A stretch of DNA of 64,000 bases from Bacteroidota bacterium (GCA_021825585.1 JAKAGT010000024.1:1-64000), one strand, 5' to 3'; positions 37,311-47,242 are shown, counted from the first letter of the stretch. The notes: a model not told the origin generated them from the sequence alone. A program made the numbers and translations.

Positions 37311-37655
37311 TTGATCGTGAATGACATGTTCGGGAATGAGAGCATCGCCGGGAAAGCGATCCGGGTGCTATATTGGGACATCGGTCTGGAGATACTCGTC
37401 TGGACATCTGCCCTGATATATCTTGCGGTCTTCAATCCATACCTCCAAAGCGACTTCACAATCTGCCCTTTCTCCAGACTCGGCTTCCATCATTGTCCGG
37501 GTTGCGGCCTGGGAAGGGCGGTGTCGTTTCTTCTTCACGGGGACCCGCAACTCTCCCTTCAGACGCATATTCTTGGAGTTCCCGCAACTGTCGTCCTGAT
37601 ATACCGTATAATTTCTTTGTTGAATCAGGCGTTACGGAAAAAAGGATTGCAGTAG
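37311..37655 (+). CDS. DUF2752-family membrane protein
   Basis: 114 aa with TTG start at 37311 or ATG 37326. Two or three transmembrane segments, and the family motif CPGCGLGRAVSFLLHGD between them, preceded by ICPFSRLGFHH. DUF2752 genes often sit beside a TM2-domain gene, as here. Function unknown. Confidence 0.85.
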   Translation: MIVNDMFGNESIAGKAIRVLYWDIGLEILVWTSALIYLAVFNPYLQSDFTICPFSRLGFHHCPGCGLGRAVSFLLHGDPQLSLQTHILGVPATVVLIYRIISLLNQALRKKGLQ

Positions 37656-37681
37656 TTTTTTCACTAAACGAAGGAGTTGAA

Positions 37682-38029
37682 ATGGCAAACATATTTGAGC
37701 TGATGCCGATGCTTCAGGGTGATGAGTTGATGTATGTGCAGAATGTGATAAAGGATATGAACGACGATCAGGCGAGGTTGTTTGCAAATGTTTACAACGT
37801 CAGGAGAAAGGACCCTCAGCTGGTTCTGCTCCTTTCTGCGCTTGGATTCATAGGCATAGGCGGCGTACAAAGGTTCGTTCTCGGCCAGGTGGGAATGGGC
37901 CTCCTCTACCTGCTGACAGCGGGACTCTGCCTTATCGGGACTATTGTAGACATGGTGAATCATAAGAGGCTCGCGTTTGAATACAACGTCATGGTCGCCG
38001 CAGAAGTCTCGAAGATTGTGAAGCAATAA
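37682..38029 (+). CDS. TM2-domain protein
   Basis: 115 aa. VLLLSALGFIGIGGVQRFVL and GQVGMGLLYLLTAGLCLIGT form the two-helix TM2 domain; the N-terminus is a soluble helical part. AAGGAG precedes the ATG. Located 26 nt after the DUF2752 gene. Function unknown. Confidence 0.87.
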   Translation: MANIFELMPMLQGDELMYVQNVIKDMNDDQARLFANVYNVRRKDPQLVLLLSALGFIGIGGVQRFVLGQVGMGLLYLLTAGLCLIGTIVDMVNHKRLAFEYNVMVAAEVSKIVKQ

Positions 38030-38211
38030 GCCGGGGCGAAAGAGTTCCGGTCACGCATCGTCCCTTAGGGACAAATTCGGGTCGTGTATTAAACGTGAAC
38101 GGCGCAGGAAGTATGCGCGCTAGAGCGTTCTTCAGTGCATCAGCCAGGACAAGTCAGTGATCTCTTCACTAACCCGCATGTCACACGGAATTGAAGGAGG
38201 GAGACAGGTCT

Positions 38212-38634
38212 ATGGAGGAGAATGTATTTGGCGATAAGACGTTCGTTCCGGACGGGACAAGCGTCCTGGAGGCTCTCGGCGAGACCGGTAATCTGTGGCT
38301 GCAGCTGAGGAGAGAGGTACAGGACGATTACGGTCCGGCGATAGAAGAGTGGAAGTACTACGGCGCGAAAACCGGTTGGACCATGAGGTTCGCGTCCAAG
38401 AGGGGCAGTCTGTTTTTCTTCAGCGCGATGAGAGGGGGGTTCTGTCTTTCGTTTGTGCTTGGAGAAAAGGCGGTGGAAGCAGCATTGCGGAGCGACCTTC
38501 CGAAGGATATCCTGGACACGATAAGCGGCGCCGCGGCGCATGAAGGAGGAAAGAGTCTCCGTATCGAAGTCAGGGACAAAGAGATGGCGGATGTAGTCAG
38601 AAAATTGCTGAAATTCAAGATGGAGACAAAATGA
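38212..38634 (+). CDS. DUF3788-family protein
   Basis: 140 aa soluble protein; EWKYYGAKTGWTMRFASKRG and SLFFFSAMRGGFCLSFVLGE are the characteristic core. ATG 38212 follows AAGGAGGGAGA; a start 7 codons upstream lies in that site and is rejected. Function unknown. Confidence 0.85.
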   Translation: MEENVFGDKTFVPDGTSVLEALGETGNLWLQLRREVQDDYGPAIEEWKYYGAKTGWTMRFASKRGSLFFFSAMRGGFCLSFVLGEKAVEAALRSDLPKDILDTISGAAAHEGGKSLRIEVRDKEMADVVRKLLKFKMETK

Positions 38635-38773
38635 GGGCTGGTTCGGAAAAACATGAAGCCTCCTGCAGCGGCGGACGAAACAACCGTTTGCAGCGAACGG
38701 AATAAGCTGTTATCATTCGAGAAAGAACGATGTGTGAAAGGTCCGAACCCAGAGAATGACGGGAGGTAGTGAT

Positions 38774-39133
38774 ATGTTTTGCCCGCAATGCAAGACGGAG
38801 TATCGTCCGGGATTTACCCGTTGCGCCGACTGCGGCGTGGATCTTGTCGACCGGCTCCCGGAGGAGCCGGTTGAAGAGGTAGAAAGAATCACCGGCAGTT
38901 CGCAGCTTGTTCAGGTCCTTCGGACCAAAGACCGGTCGGACGTGCTGAGCATCCAGATGGTACTGGATTCAGCGGGGATCGAGTACTTGCTGCAGGGAGA
39001 GCTGATGACCTCTTTCCGCGATCCTGTGGTCCTCCTGGTAAGAGAGGAAGATTTCGAGCGCGTAAGGGAATTGCTGAAGGATATCCATTTAAACTATTCG
39101 AGTTCCGCCTTCAATCCGAAGAAGGGGCGATAG
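38774..39133 (+). CDS. Zinc-ribbon plus DUF2007 protein
   Basis: 119 aa. The N-terminal ribbon MFCPQCKTEYRPGFTRCADC precedes a DUF2007 domain (VLRTKDRSDVLSIQMVLDSA, VLLVREEDFERVRELL), a putative signal-transducing domain. ATG 38774 is preferred because GGGAGG lies upstream. The next gene is close and on the same strand. Confidence 0.85.
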   Translation: MFCPQCKTEYRPGFTRCADCGVDLVDRLPEEPVEEVERITGSSQLVQVLRTKDRSDVLSIQMVLDSAGIEYLLQGELMTSFRDPVVLLVREEDFERVRELLKDIHLNYSSSAFNPKKGR

Positions 39134-39236
39134 GCACAACCTGACCCTACGAGCTGACGACATAATCGAGACCGCCCGCAGCGGGCTGAAGAAGGGAGCA
39201 TCAACAGCGCTTTTTGCCCTTTTAGCCGCGGCCGTC

Positions 39237-40055
39237 GTGCTCCTTTCGCTGAGAGTGGCCTATTCGCTGTCCTTTTTTAATGGTCTCACGGAGCAGCTGC
39301 AAACTGCGGGGTGGGTAAGCACTCCAGCAGATTCTCTCATCCAGCCGAACGAAGAGACGACTTACGAGGCAAGCTACCTTTTTTTCAAGATCGGCACGGC
39401 AAAGTTTCACCTCATTGAAAAGACGTCGTACGACGGCAAACCCGCGTACAAGATAGTCGCACACATCGATTCATACAGCGGAATCCCGTTTGTATACTAC
39501 CATGCGGTCTACGAAACGTATGCGGACGCAAGAACTCTGATGTGCCTGTTTACCTTCAACAGACAAAAAAGCGGGGACGACTGGATACACACCAGCTACA
39601 GCTTCAATTTTCCGGACAAGGAAATCGAGTGGAAGCAAACGAAGGACGATAAGGTAATCAAGGAGGATATCCTGCCGCTGGACCGGGGATACACGGACGG
39701 CCTGAGCTTCTACTACTTCGTCAGACGAGCCTGCCTGTATGCCGACGGAAGGAGGACGAATCTGACTATCCCGATCATATCGGACACCGTTCTTTCTACT
39801 GTGGATATGACGATCAACGAAGCACGCGAACCCTGCAGAGTGCCCGCCTTCGATTTCCCGATCGACTCTTACCGGATGTCGGGCCACATAAACTTCAAAG
39901 GTACTTTTGGAGTGACCGGGAATTTCACCGGGTGGATAAGCGCCGATTCTTTGGAGGTGCCGTTGAAAGGAGACCTGCAGGTTATCCTTGGAAATATTGT
40001 CGTGAAACTGAAGGACATCCGTGGGAGAGAGTGGGCGCCACCGAGAGAAGAATGA
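39237..40055 (+). CDS. DUF3108-family exported protein
   Basis: 272 aa from GTG 39237. The core includes ETTYEASYLFFKIGTAKFHL, FVYYHAVYETYADARTLM and DGLSFYYFVRRACLYADG, matching DUF3108. The frame is open further upstream, and the sequence there (KKGASTALFALLAAAVVLLS) would complete a signal anchor, so the true start is probably earlier, perhaps a CTG at 39141 behind AAGGGGCGA. Probably periplasmic. Function unknown. Confidence 0.8.
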   Translation: MLLSLRVAYSLSFFNGLTEQLQTAGWVSTPADSLIQPNEETTYEASYLFFKIGTAKFHLIEKTSYDGKPAYKIVAHIDSYSGIPFVYYHAVYETYADARTLMCLFTFNRQKSGDDWIHTSYSFNFPDKEIEWKQTKDDKVIKEDILPLDRGYTDGLSFYYFVRRACLYADGRRTNLTIPIISDTVLSTVDMTINEAREPCRVPAFDFPIDSYRMSGHINFKGTFGVTGNFTGWISADSLEVPLKGDLQVILGNIVVKLKDIRGREWAPPREE

Positions 40056-40165
40056 TTTTCACCTCTTTCGTTTCTCTCATCAACACTCATTACGGGAAGA
40101 ACTTCTATGACTTCATCAACGGTTATCGTACGGAACAGGTGAAGCGCGACCTGTCGGACCCCGCA
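40052..40165 (+). pseudogene. AraC-family regulator fragment
   Basis: About 38 codons: SLINTHYGKNFYDFINGYRT then EQVKRDLSDPA match the first helix-turn-helix of an AraC/XylS DNA-binding domain. Nothing remains before or after it. A remnant of a deleted regulator, overlapping the end of the DUF3108 gene. Confidence 0.65.
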
Positions 40166-40172
40166 GGTGTTC

Positions 40173-41951
40173 TTATTGCTGGAGCAGCTTGTATCTGTAG
40201 AACTCGCCCCTGGCGTTCATCAGTTGGTCGTGTGTCCCTGATTCCACGCACTCCCCGTTTCTCATTACAATGATGCGGTCCGCGTTGCGGATGGTAGAAA
40301 GCCGGTGTGCCACGATGAATGTGGTACGTCCTTTGACCAGGCGCTGAATCGCCTCCTGGATAAGCGACTCGGAAACCACGTCGAGCGCCGATGTCGCTTC
40401 GTCAAGCACGATGACCCTCGGATCCCTGATGAGTGCACGTGCAATTGCGAGCCGCTGACGCTGGCCGCCTGACAGCCTCGCGCCGAGTTCACCCAGCGGA
40501 GTATCGAGTCCGCGGGGCATTTTTTTCACAAAATCGGCCGCATTCGCGATTTCCAGGATCTCCCATAACTTTCCATCGCTTACCTTGTCGAGCCCGTAGA
40601 TGATGTTTTCGCGGACAGTCCCGCTGAAAAGCAGCGTCGTCTGTGGTACGACTGCAAGATAACGCCGGTACTGCCTCAGGTCGAGTTCCTGCATGTCCCT
40701 CCCGTCGAGTAGTATCCTTCCGCCGGTCGGTCTCCTGAATCCGATTATGAGACTCATCAGTGTTGATTTCCCCGAGCCCGATTCACCCACGAAGGCGACC
40801 GATTCTCCCGGTTGCACCTCTAGCGAGAAGTCCTTTACGGCAAGGCCCGCTGACTTATCGTATGCGTAACTGACATTCTCGAATACGAAATGACCCGAAA
40901 CGGATGTTACTGCCCTCTTCCCTGCGTTGTGTTCTATATCGGGAGACTCGAGTATTTCGCCGATTGATCGAATCGATTCGAAGCCGCGTGCAAGTTCAGG
41001 ATATGCATTGAGGAGCGCGTTTACTGAGGCCACTATCATAGCGAAGTAGCTCTGGAATAGCACGACCTCGCCGACGCTGATCGCCTTCTTATACGCGAGG
41101 ATGGAGGTGAACATCAGACAGGCGAGCATCACTATCTGGAAGGAGGTCCAGGAGCTTGCGCCGAAGAGCGCGCCGAGCACCTCCAGCCGGATGCCCCTCT
41201 CCTTAACCCGCTCGAGCCGCCTGTTCATCTTGGAAAGCTCCGTCCGCTCCACGCCGTGTGCCCTGGTAATCGGGATCATCTGTATCATTTCGATTACGCT
41301 GGCAGAGAGCGATTCCATCTCGGAACGGTATTCCCTGTTGCGAGCCGTCATTTTTCTCGAGAAGAGATAGATCAGGCCGGAAGATATCGGAACCGAGATT
41401 ACGTAGAATATTGCGACGAGCGGCTGTCTGAAAATCGTTACCCCGAAAGCTATGAGTATGGTGAAGAGCGCGGGGAAAGCCGAACTCATTATGTTCCGCG
41501 AGAGTAGTTCAAGAGTTTCCACGTCGCGCAGGACTTTAGATTCGAGTTTCCCGGACTGATTCCTGTCGTGAAATGAGATTGACAGTTCCTGCAGCCGCCT
41601 GACGATCGACGACCTCAGGTTGAGCTGCATCGTGTTCAGTGCGCTACTGAAGATTCTGACGTATGCCGTGTGAGTCGGTATGTTTTGAATGATAATTGCA
41701 AGGAAAATTGCCCCGACTACCCACAAGTCGTGAATGGAGTACCTCCCCGTGTTGCTGATAATGTTTATCATTCGCGCGATGATTATCGGGAGTACCCAGA
41801 CCGGGGAGTTCTTTATTGCGAAGAGAGTAATCGCGGCAACCAGCTTCAAATGCTGCCCCTCGTAGAGATGCATAAGACTCTTGAGCGGGTGAGCGCTGTG
41901 GTAACTGAATTCCAGCTGTGTATGTCTTCGTTCTGTCGTTCCGTGATTCAT
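40173..41951 (-). CDS. ABC exporter, fused membrane and ATPase (MsbA-like)
   Basis: 592 aa half-transporter. Six transmembrane helices in the first 320 residues, including SISFHDRNQSGKLESKVLRD. The ATPase domain has Walker A GESGSGKST, signature LSGGQRQRLAIARAL, Walker B VIVLDEATSALD and H-loop IVAHRLSTI. Works as a homodimer or with another half; may export lipid, peptide or drug. It stands alone between two gene remnants. Confidence 0.92.
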   Translation of the reverse strand: MNHGTTERRHTQLEFSYHSAHPLKSLMHLYEGQHLKLVAAITLFAIKNSPVWVLPIIIARMINIISNTGRYSIHDLWVVGAIFLAIIIQNIPTHTAYVRIFSSALNTMQLNLRSSIVRRLQELSISFHDRNQSGKLESKVLRDVETLELLSRNIMSSAFPALFTILIAFGVTIFRQPLVAIFYVISVPISSGLIYLFSRKMTARNREYRSEMESLSASVIEMIQMIPITRAHGVERTELSKMNRRLERVKERGIRLEVLGALFGASSWTSFQIVMLACLMFTSILAYKKAISVGEVVLFQSYFAMIVASVNALLNAYPELARGFESIRSIGEILESPDIEHNAGKRAVTSVSGHFVFENVSYAYDKSAGLAVKDFSLEVQPGESVAFVGESGSGKSTLMSLIIGFRRPTGGRILLDGRDMQELDLRQYRRYLAVVPQTTLLFSGTVRENIIYGLDKVSDGKLWEILEIANAADFVKKMPRGLDTPLGELGARLSGGQRQRLAIARALIRDPRVIVLDEATSALDVVSESLIQEAIQRLVKGRTTFIVAHRLSTIRNADRIIVMRNGECVESGTHDQLMNARGEFYRYKLLQQ

Positions 41952-42138
41952 CGGGTTATCTATTCCGTAATTTTACGCCTGGGTTCCGGAAGAAATTGAT
42001 CTAAAGACACAAAATAATCAAATCGACATTGCCGGCTGCGGCAAGTGTCTTTCACGGAAGCTAAAAAAAGCGGGTACAGCCCCTGCCTGATGTCCGAACT
42101 CATGAGGCTGGACGACAGGAATCGGATATCCGTGTAAT

Positions 42139-42390
42139 TTGTGTGTAGGAGAAGGACTACCGGGACTCCCCGGTGGATTCGCAGCAGCCGATACATGGGA
42201 GACGGGGCGCTCCTGGATCGACCGGGTTTACGACAATCGGATTATCTTTTGTATCGAGGGCGGATACAGGCCGGACGACGAGTGGGAGTTCAGTTTGCGA
42301 TGGATTTTCCGGGACGAAGTGAAAAACCAGCAGAGGACGATTTACCAGTGGGGGATTCTGCCGGTGTTCGGGGTTGAGTATGAATTCTAG
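42139..42390 (+). pseudogene. TonB-dependent receptor C-terminal remnant
   Basis: The frame holds IEGGYRPDDEWEFSLRWIF, then an internal loss, then NQQRTIYQWGILPVFGVEYE, the last strands of a TonB-dependent receptor (aromatic C-terminal Phe). Roughly 40 residues between and all upstream barrel are missing. A remnant only. Confidence 0.65.
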
Positions 42391-42564
42391 AGGGCAGGTT
42401 TCCGCCCCTTCCTTGATTTTTGGGGCCTCCAAAACTATATTTTCCCGCTGGATCCTCCGAAGGAGTCCATCCCCGAAGAAATCCTTCGGACGGACCTTTC
42501 CCGACGGCATTCCTTTGGAGCGGAACAGGCTATTTTCAGGAAACATCAATACTTATGGGAGATT

Positions 42565-43125
42565 ATGGCAACTACTTCTGAATTCAGAGCAGGGTTAACG
42601 ATACGTTATAATAATGATCTGTGGACGATTGTGGAGTTTCAGCACGTGAACCCTGGAAACTGGCGGGCTTTTGTTCGCGCGAAGATGAAGAATATTAAGA
42701 CCGGACAGGTTATCGAGAACAGGTTCCGCGCTGGTCAGGACGTCGATGTTGTAAGGATCGAGATGCGCACCTATCAGTACCTCTATCGGGACGGTGATAT
42801 GCTGGTGTTCATGGAAAATGAAACATTCGAACAGATATCTATTCCGGAGAATGTCGTCGGTGAGGGAAGCAAGTTTCTGAAGGAGAATGAAAACGTGCAA
42901 ATCTCCTTTAATGGAACGGAAATACTAGGAGTTGAGATACCGATCTTTGTGAGTCTCAAGGTTGTAGAAACGGAACCCGGACTGAAGGGAGACAGCGTCA
43001 ACAACGTGATGAAGGCAGCCAAGATGGAAACGGGCGCGGTGGTGAACGTTCCTCTTTTCGTAAACGAGGGAGAAGTCCTGAAAGTAGATACGCGCACCGG
43101 TGCTTACGTTGAGCGCGTAAAATAG
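42565..43125 (+). CDS. efp: Translation elongation factor P
   Basis: 186 aa three-domain EF-P that relieves ribosome stalling at polyproline. Domain I loop reads QHVNPGNWRAFVRAKMKN, so the tip residue, Lys34 in E. coli (PGKGQ), is Asn32 here, followed by Trp and Arg. The C-terminal signature is GLKGDSVNNVMKAAKMETGA with VPLFVNEGE. No epmA/earP-type modification gene is nearby. Leads an efp-accB-accC-gcvH cluster. Confidence 0.95.
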   Translation: MATTSEFRAGLTIRYNNDLWTIVEFQHVNPGNWRAFVRAKMKNIKTGQVIENRFRAGQDVDVVRIEMRTYQYLYRDGDMLVFMENETFEQISIPENVVGEGSKFLKENENVQISFNGTEILGVEIPIFVSLKVVETEPGLKGDSVNNVMKAAKMETGAVVNVPLFVNEGEVLKVDTRTGAYVERVK

Positions 43126-43205
43126 TTCAATCGGAAAGCCCGTGGCGGTAAGCCGTACAAATATCGGCGACAGAGCACAGGCTTTTTCATTTTATCGGAG
43201 CTGAC

Positions 43206-43700
43206 ATGGATCTTAACTACATCAGAAAGCTCGTCAGACTTGTCGACGAGAGCGGGGTGGACGAACTGGAGATTGAGGAGGAGGGGACAAAAGTGCGCGT
43301 AAGCAAAGCGCGGCATAATTCTTCCGCAGTTCCGACATATATTCCTCAGTATATCACGCAGCCTATGCCTGCACCTCAGGCTTCTGCCGAGGTCAGGCCG
43401 AATCCCGCGCCGGCTGCCGAGGCTCAGGCGCCCGCGACGGCAAAGCCCGAAGGCAAAAAGTACCACGAAGTCAAGTCGCCGATTGTCGGAACGTTCTATC
43501 GCGCTCCCGCGCCGAACGCCGATCCATATATACAGATCGGTTCGTCCGTTCAACCCGGAACGGTGCTTTGCATCGTGGAAGCTATGAAGCTGATGAACGA
43601 GATCGAATCCGATATCGGGGGGACGATCGTACAGATTTTAGTGGAAAACATGCAGCCGGTGGAATACAACCAGCCGCTTTTCCTGGTAGAACCAGCTTGA
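43206..43700 (+). CDS. accB: Acetyl-CoA carboxylase biotin carboxyl carrier protein
   Basis: 164 aa. N-terminal helical part, a Pro/Ala-rich linker (about 50-85), and the biotinyl domain with the biotin-accepting Lys in [10 protein letters not shown]. It carries the carboxyl group from biotin carboxylase to the transferase. Lies 14 nt before accC. Confidence 0.95.
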   Translation: MDLNYIRKLVRLVDESGVDELEIEEEGTKVRVSKARHNSSAVPTYIPQYITQPMPAPQASAEVRPNPAPAAEAQAPATAKPEGKKYHEVKSPIVGTFYRAPAPNADPYIQIGSSVQPGTVLCIVEAMKLMNEIESDIGGTIVQILVENMQPVEYNQPLFLVEPA

Positions 43701-43714
43701 ACTTGGTGGCTTGA

Positions 43715-45055
43715 TTGTTCAATAAGATACTGATTGCAAATCGAGGCGAGATTGCCCTGAGGGTAATCCGCACCTGTAAGGAGCTCGGCATCAAGACGGT
43801 TGCCGTTTACTCGGAGGCCGACAGGGATTCACTTCACGTGAATTTCGCCGATGAGGCCGTCTGTATCGGCCCTCCCCCCGGAAGAGAAAGTTATCTGAAC
43901 ATTCCTCGCATTATAGCCGCCGCCGAGATCACCAATGCAGACGCGATCCATCCGGGTTACGGTTTTCTGGCCGAGAACGCGAAGTTTTCCGAGATTTGCG
44001 AGAGCAGCGGGATCAAGTTCATAGGCCCAAGTCCCGACATGATTACGGCAATGGGCGACAAGGCCTCCGCGAAGGATACGATGCGAAAGGCGGGTGTCCC
44101 GGTCGTTCCCGGAAGCGACGGGGTCATCGACGATCCCAGGACGGCAAAAGAAGTTGCGGAGTCAATCGGTTATCCTGTTATCATAAAAGCTACGGCAGGC
44201 GGCGGCGGCAAGGGGATGCGGCTTGCCTGGGACGGCGAAGATTTCGACAGACAATACCAGATGGCGCGCACCGAAGCCGCATCGGCTTTCGGAAACGGGA
44301 GCGTCTACATAGAAAAGTATGTAGAACAGCCGCGGCATATCGAATTCCAGGTAATGGGCGATCAGTACGGCGAGGTGATCCATCTTGGAGAGCGTGAATG
44401 CTCCATTCAAAGAAGGCATCAGAAACTTCTCGAAGAGTCCCCTTCTCCCGTCGTCGATCCGGAGCTGAGGGAGAGAATGGGTGCTGCAGCGATCAAGGGA
44501 GCAAAAAGCGTGAGGTACGAAGGCGCCGGCACCATCGAATTCCTCGTGGATAAGAACAAGAATTTCTATTTCATGGAGATGAACACCAGAATCCAGGTCG
44601 AACATCCCATTACCGAGCAGGTCACCGGCCTCGACCTCGTCAAGGATCAGATCAACATCGCCGCCGGCGGAAGGGTCGGCAAGAAGAAGCTGAAGCAGAC
44701 CGGGCACGCCATAGAATGCCGCATCAACGCAGAGGATCCATTCAAGGAGTTTCGTCCAAATCCGGGGACCATCACCGGATTTCACGTACCGGGCGGCTAC
44801 GGCGTCAGGGTGGATTCACATGCGTACGTCGGTTACAAGATACCGCCGTATTATGATTCCCTCCTCGCCAAACTGATCGCGTTCGGCGCGACAAGAGAAG
44901 AGACGATCGACAGGATGTATCGTGCGCTGGAAGAATTTGTTGTGGAGGGCGTCGCAACAACCATCCCATTCCACATGAAAGTGATGAAAGATGAGAGATT
45001 CAGAAAGGGGGAATTTGACACCCACTTCCTGGATTCCTTCAATTTTACCGATTAG
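43715..45055 (+). CDS. accC: Acetyl-CoA carboxylase biotin carboxylase subunit
   Basis: 446 aa ATP-grasp enzyme carboxylating biotin on AccB, first step of fatty-acid synthesis. [20 protein letters not shown] is the N-terminal signature; ATP loop [32 protein letters not shown] and the final CRINAEDPF follow. TTG 43715 start behind GGTGG. Confidence 0.95.
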   Translation: MFNKILIANRGEIALRVIRTCKELGIKTVAVYSEADRDSLHVNFADEAVCIGPPPGRESYLNIPRIIAAAEITNADAIHPGYGFLAENAKFSEICESSGIKFIGPSPDMITAMGDKASAKDTMRKAGVPVVPGSDGVIDDPRTAKEVAESIGYPVIIKATAGGGGKGMRLAWDGEDFDRQYQMARTEAASAFGNGSVYIEKYVEQPRHIEFQVMGDQYGEVIHLGERECSIQRRHQKLLEESPSPVVDPELRERMGAAAIKGAKSVRYEGAGTIEFLVDKNKNFYFMEMNTRIQVEHPITEQVTGLDLVKDQINIAAGGRVGKKKLKQTGHAIECRINAEDPFKEFRPNPGTITGFHVPGGYGVRVDSHAYVGYKIPPYYDSLLAKLIAFGATREETIDRMYRALEEFVVEGVATTIPFHMKVMKDERFRKGEFDTHFLDSFNFTD

Positions 45056-45065
45056 AGGAGAAAAA

Positions 45066-45446
45066 ATGGAATTTCCAAAAGATTTGAAGTATACGAAAGA
45101 GCATGAATGGATCCGCGTAGATGGCGACACGGGTGTAGTCGGGATCACGGAGTATGCACAGGGTGAGCTTGGCGATGTCGTGTTCGTGGAGCTTCCTGCT
45201 TCAGGGACTAAGCTGCAGCAGGGAAAGCAGTTCGGCACCATCGAAGCGGTCAAGACCGTATCGGATTTGTTCGCGCCAGTCAGCGGGGAGGTAGTTGAAG
45301 TTAATGAAACACTCAAGGATTCTCCTGAGATGGTGAACAAAGAGCCGTACGGAAGCGGCTGGATGGTCAAGGTTAAGATCGATAACAAGTCCGAGCTCGA
45401 CAGCCTTCTGGGTGTTGAGAAGTATCAGGAAATGGTCGGAAAATAG
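45066..45446 (+). CDS. gcvH: Glycine cleavage system H protein
   Basis: 126 aa lipoyl carrier of the glycine cleavage complex. HEWIRVDGDTGVVGITEYAQ, the lipoyl-Lys in IEAVKTVSDLFAPVSGEV, and YGSGWMVKVKI are canonical. ATG 45066 is preceded by GAGGAG. It is followed after a 110 bp repeat-bearing gap by gcvPA. Confidence 0.95.
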   Translation: MEFPKDLKYTKEHEWIRVDGDTGVVGITEYAQGELGDVVFVELPASGTKLQQGKQFGTIEAVKTVSDLFAPVSGEVVEVNETLKDSPEMVNKEPYGSGWMVKVKIDNKSELDSLLGVEKYQEMVGK

Positions 45447-45556
45447 AAAGCGGCATGTAGTAGGAAGTAGGCAGTAAGCAGAACGCTGCGACATTGCTTC
45501 AGGACACTACATGCTACCTACTGCATACTACCTACTAAGACAAGGGAGAATCAAAA
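45447..45556. repeat. Word-like inverted repeat between gcvH and gcvPA
   Basis: Low-complexity motif GTAGTAGGAAGTAGGCAGTA on one side and, after a 30-nt centre, CTACCTACTGCATACTACCT on the other; the two sides are near-complementary. May form a hairpin in the mRNA. Confidence 0.6.
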
Positions 45557-46897
45557 GTGGCGTATTATCCCAATACCGATGATGACCGGCAAAACATGCT
45601 GGAGTCTATCGGTGTAAAAAGCTTCGATGAACTGATAAAGGATATTCCTCAAGAGATCAGGTTAAAAGGGGATCTCAAAATTCCTCCTGCGATGAGCGAG
45701 CTTGAAGTTGTCAAGCATCTGTCGTCTCTCGCGAACAAGAATGTGGATGCTCAGACGGCGCTCTCCTTTCTGGGTGCTGGAGCTTATGACCACTTCATTC
45801 CTTCCGCAATCGGCGCTCTCCTCAGCCGGTCGGAATTTTACACGGCATACACTCCTTACCAGGCTGAAGTAAGCCAGGGGACCCTGCAGTCCATCTACGA
45901 ATATCAAACCATGATTTGCCGGCTGACCGGGATGGATGTGTCGAACGCTTCTCTATACGACGCGGGAAGCGGACTCGCGGAGGCGGCGCTGATGTCGGTC
46001 GCGCACACGGGCAGAAAGAAGATCGTGGCCGCTCATCCGATTCACCCGCTCTATTTACAGGTCGTGCGGACCTACGTCCACGGCCAGGGATTTGAAATTG
46101 TCGAAGTGCCCGCGCGCGACGGGGCTGCCGACCTCGACGGAGTTCGAAAGACCGCCGACGAAAACACGGCGGCCGTGATGGTGCAGCAACCGTCGTTCCT
46201 TGGAACGTTGAACGATGTGTTTGCACTCGGCGAGATCGCGCATGCTAAGGGAGCGCTGTACGTGGTCGATGCGTCTCCGATTTCGCTGGGTCTCCTTGCC
46301 GCTCCCGGAAGCTACGGAGCCGACGTCGTCGTCGGCGAAGGTCAGTCGCTCGGCATATCACAGAGTTTCGGCGGACCGTTCCTCGGAATATTTGCGGTGA
46401 AAGAAGCGCTGATCCGCCGTCTGCCGGGAAGACTTGCTGGAGTAACAGTGGATACGCAAGGGAACCGCGGATTCGTACTGACGCTTCAGACCCGCGAGCA
46501 GCAAATCAGGCGCGAGAAGGCGACCTCCAATATCTGTACGAACGAAGGACTGATGATGCTTGCTTCCACGATTTACATGTCGCTCATGGGCAAGCAGGGG
46601 ATTAAGGAAGTTGCCGAACAGTCGGGTGCAAAGGCGCATTACCTCGCCGATCAGATCGGAAAGGTCAACGGATTCTCACTGAAATACGGGCAGCCGTTCT
46701 TCAATGAGTTCCTCGTGTCGACCCCCGTTCCGGCAAAAGAGATCGTGAGCGCGGCGCTGAAGAAGAACATACTCGCCGGCGTCGACGTGGAGACGCTGAT
46801 GCCCGGAGAGAAGGGCTTACTTGTTGCGGTTACTGAGAAGCGGACGCGTGCCGAACTTGACGAGTATGTGGATTTTCTGAAGACATTTACGAGTTAA
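45557..46897 (+). CDS. gcvPA: Glycine dehydrogenase (decarboxylating) subunit 1
   Basis: 446 aa, half of the two-subunit PLP enzyme that decarboxylates glycine and passes aminomethyl to GcvH. MICRLTGMDVSNASLYDAGS and FGGPFLGIFAVKEALIRRLP are conserved landmarks. Start GTG 45557. The companion gcvPB (with the PLP Lys) and gcvT are not in this window. Confidence 0.93.
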   Translation: MAYYPNTDDDRQNMLESIGVKSFDELIKDIPQEIRLKGDLKIPPAMSELEVVKHLSSLANKNVDAQTALSFLGAGAYDHFIPSAIGALLSRSEFYTAYTPYQAEVSQGTLQSIYEYQTMICRLTGMDVSNASLYDAGSGLAEAALMSVAHTGRKKIVAAHPIHPLYLQVVRTYVHGQGFEIVEVPARDGAADLDGVRKTADENTAAVMVQQPSFLGTLNDVFALGEIAHAKGALYVVDASPISLGLLAAPGSYGADVVVGEGQSLGISQSFGGPFLGIFAVKEALIRRLPGRLAGVTVDTQGNRGFVLTLQTREQQIRREKATSNICTNEGLMMLASTIYMSLMGKQGIKEVAEQSGAKAHYLADQIGKVNGFSLKYGQPFFNEFLVSTPVPAKEIVSAALKKNILAGVDVETLMPGEKGLLVAVTEKRTRAELDEYVDFLKTFTS

Positions 46898-47035
46898 GAG
46901 TTCCGATCTTTTTCGGCGGCGTGACTCTCCTTCAGCTTTAACAGCAAAAGAGTCACAGTATTGATCCCCTGAATTCGGCACTTGCGGAAGCGCTTGGAAT
47001 TAGTCAAATTATATTTGAACAGTAACGGCAAAGGT

Positions 47036-47242
47036 ATGAGCGAACTCATCTTCATCGTTGAAGACGCACAGGAGGGCGGCTACACGGCTCGTGTGCTCGG
47101 TGAATCGATCTTTGCTGAGGGAGAGTCTCTGAAAGAGCTTGAGGATAATATCAGAGATGCGGTTCGGTGCCATTTTGATCCTGGACGAGAACCTAAAGTG
47201 ATCAGACTGCATTTCATTCGGGAGGAACTGATCACGCTTTGA
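47036..47242 (+). CDS. HicB-like antitoxin
   Basis: 68 aa; FIVEDAQEGGYTARVLGESI and ESLKELEDNIRDAVRCHF match the partial RNase-H-like HicB fold (UPF0150). No C-terminal DNA-binding domain is visible. The next gene is hicA-like and overlaps its stop by 4 bp. The start 47036 is chosen because the domain begins there. Confidence 0.82.
   Translation: MSELIFIVEDAQEGGYTARVLGESIFAEGESLKELEDNIRDAVRCHFDPGREPKVIRLHFIREELITL

Noticed and set aside
43104-43553. Minus-strand frame across accB
   Set aside because: Overlaps a housekeeping gene, Arg-rich shadow translation.
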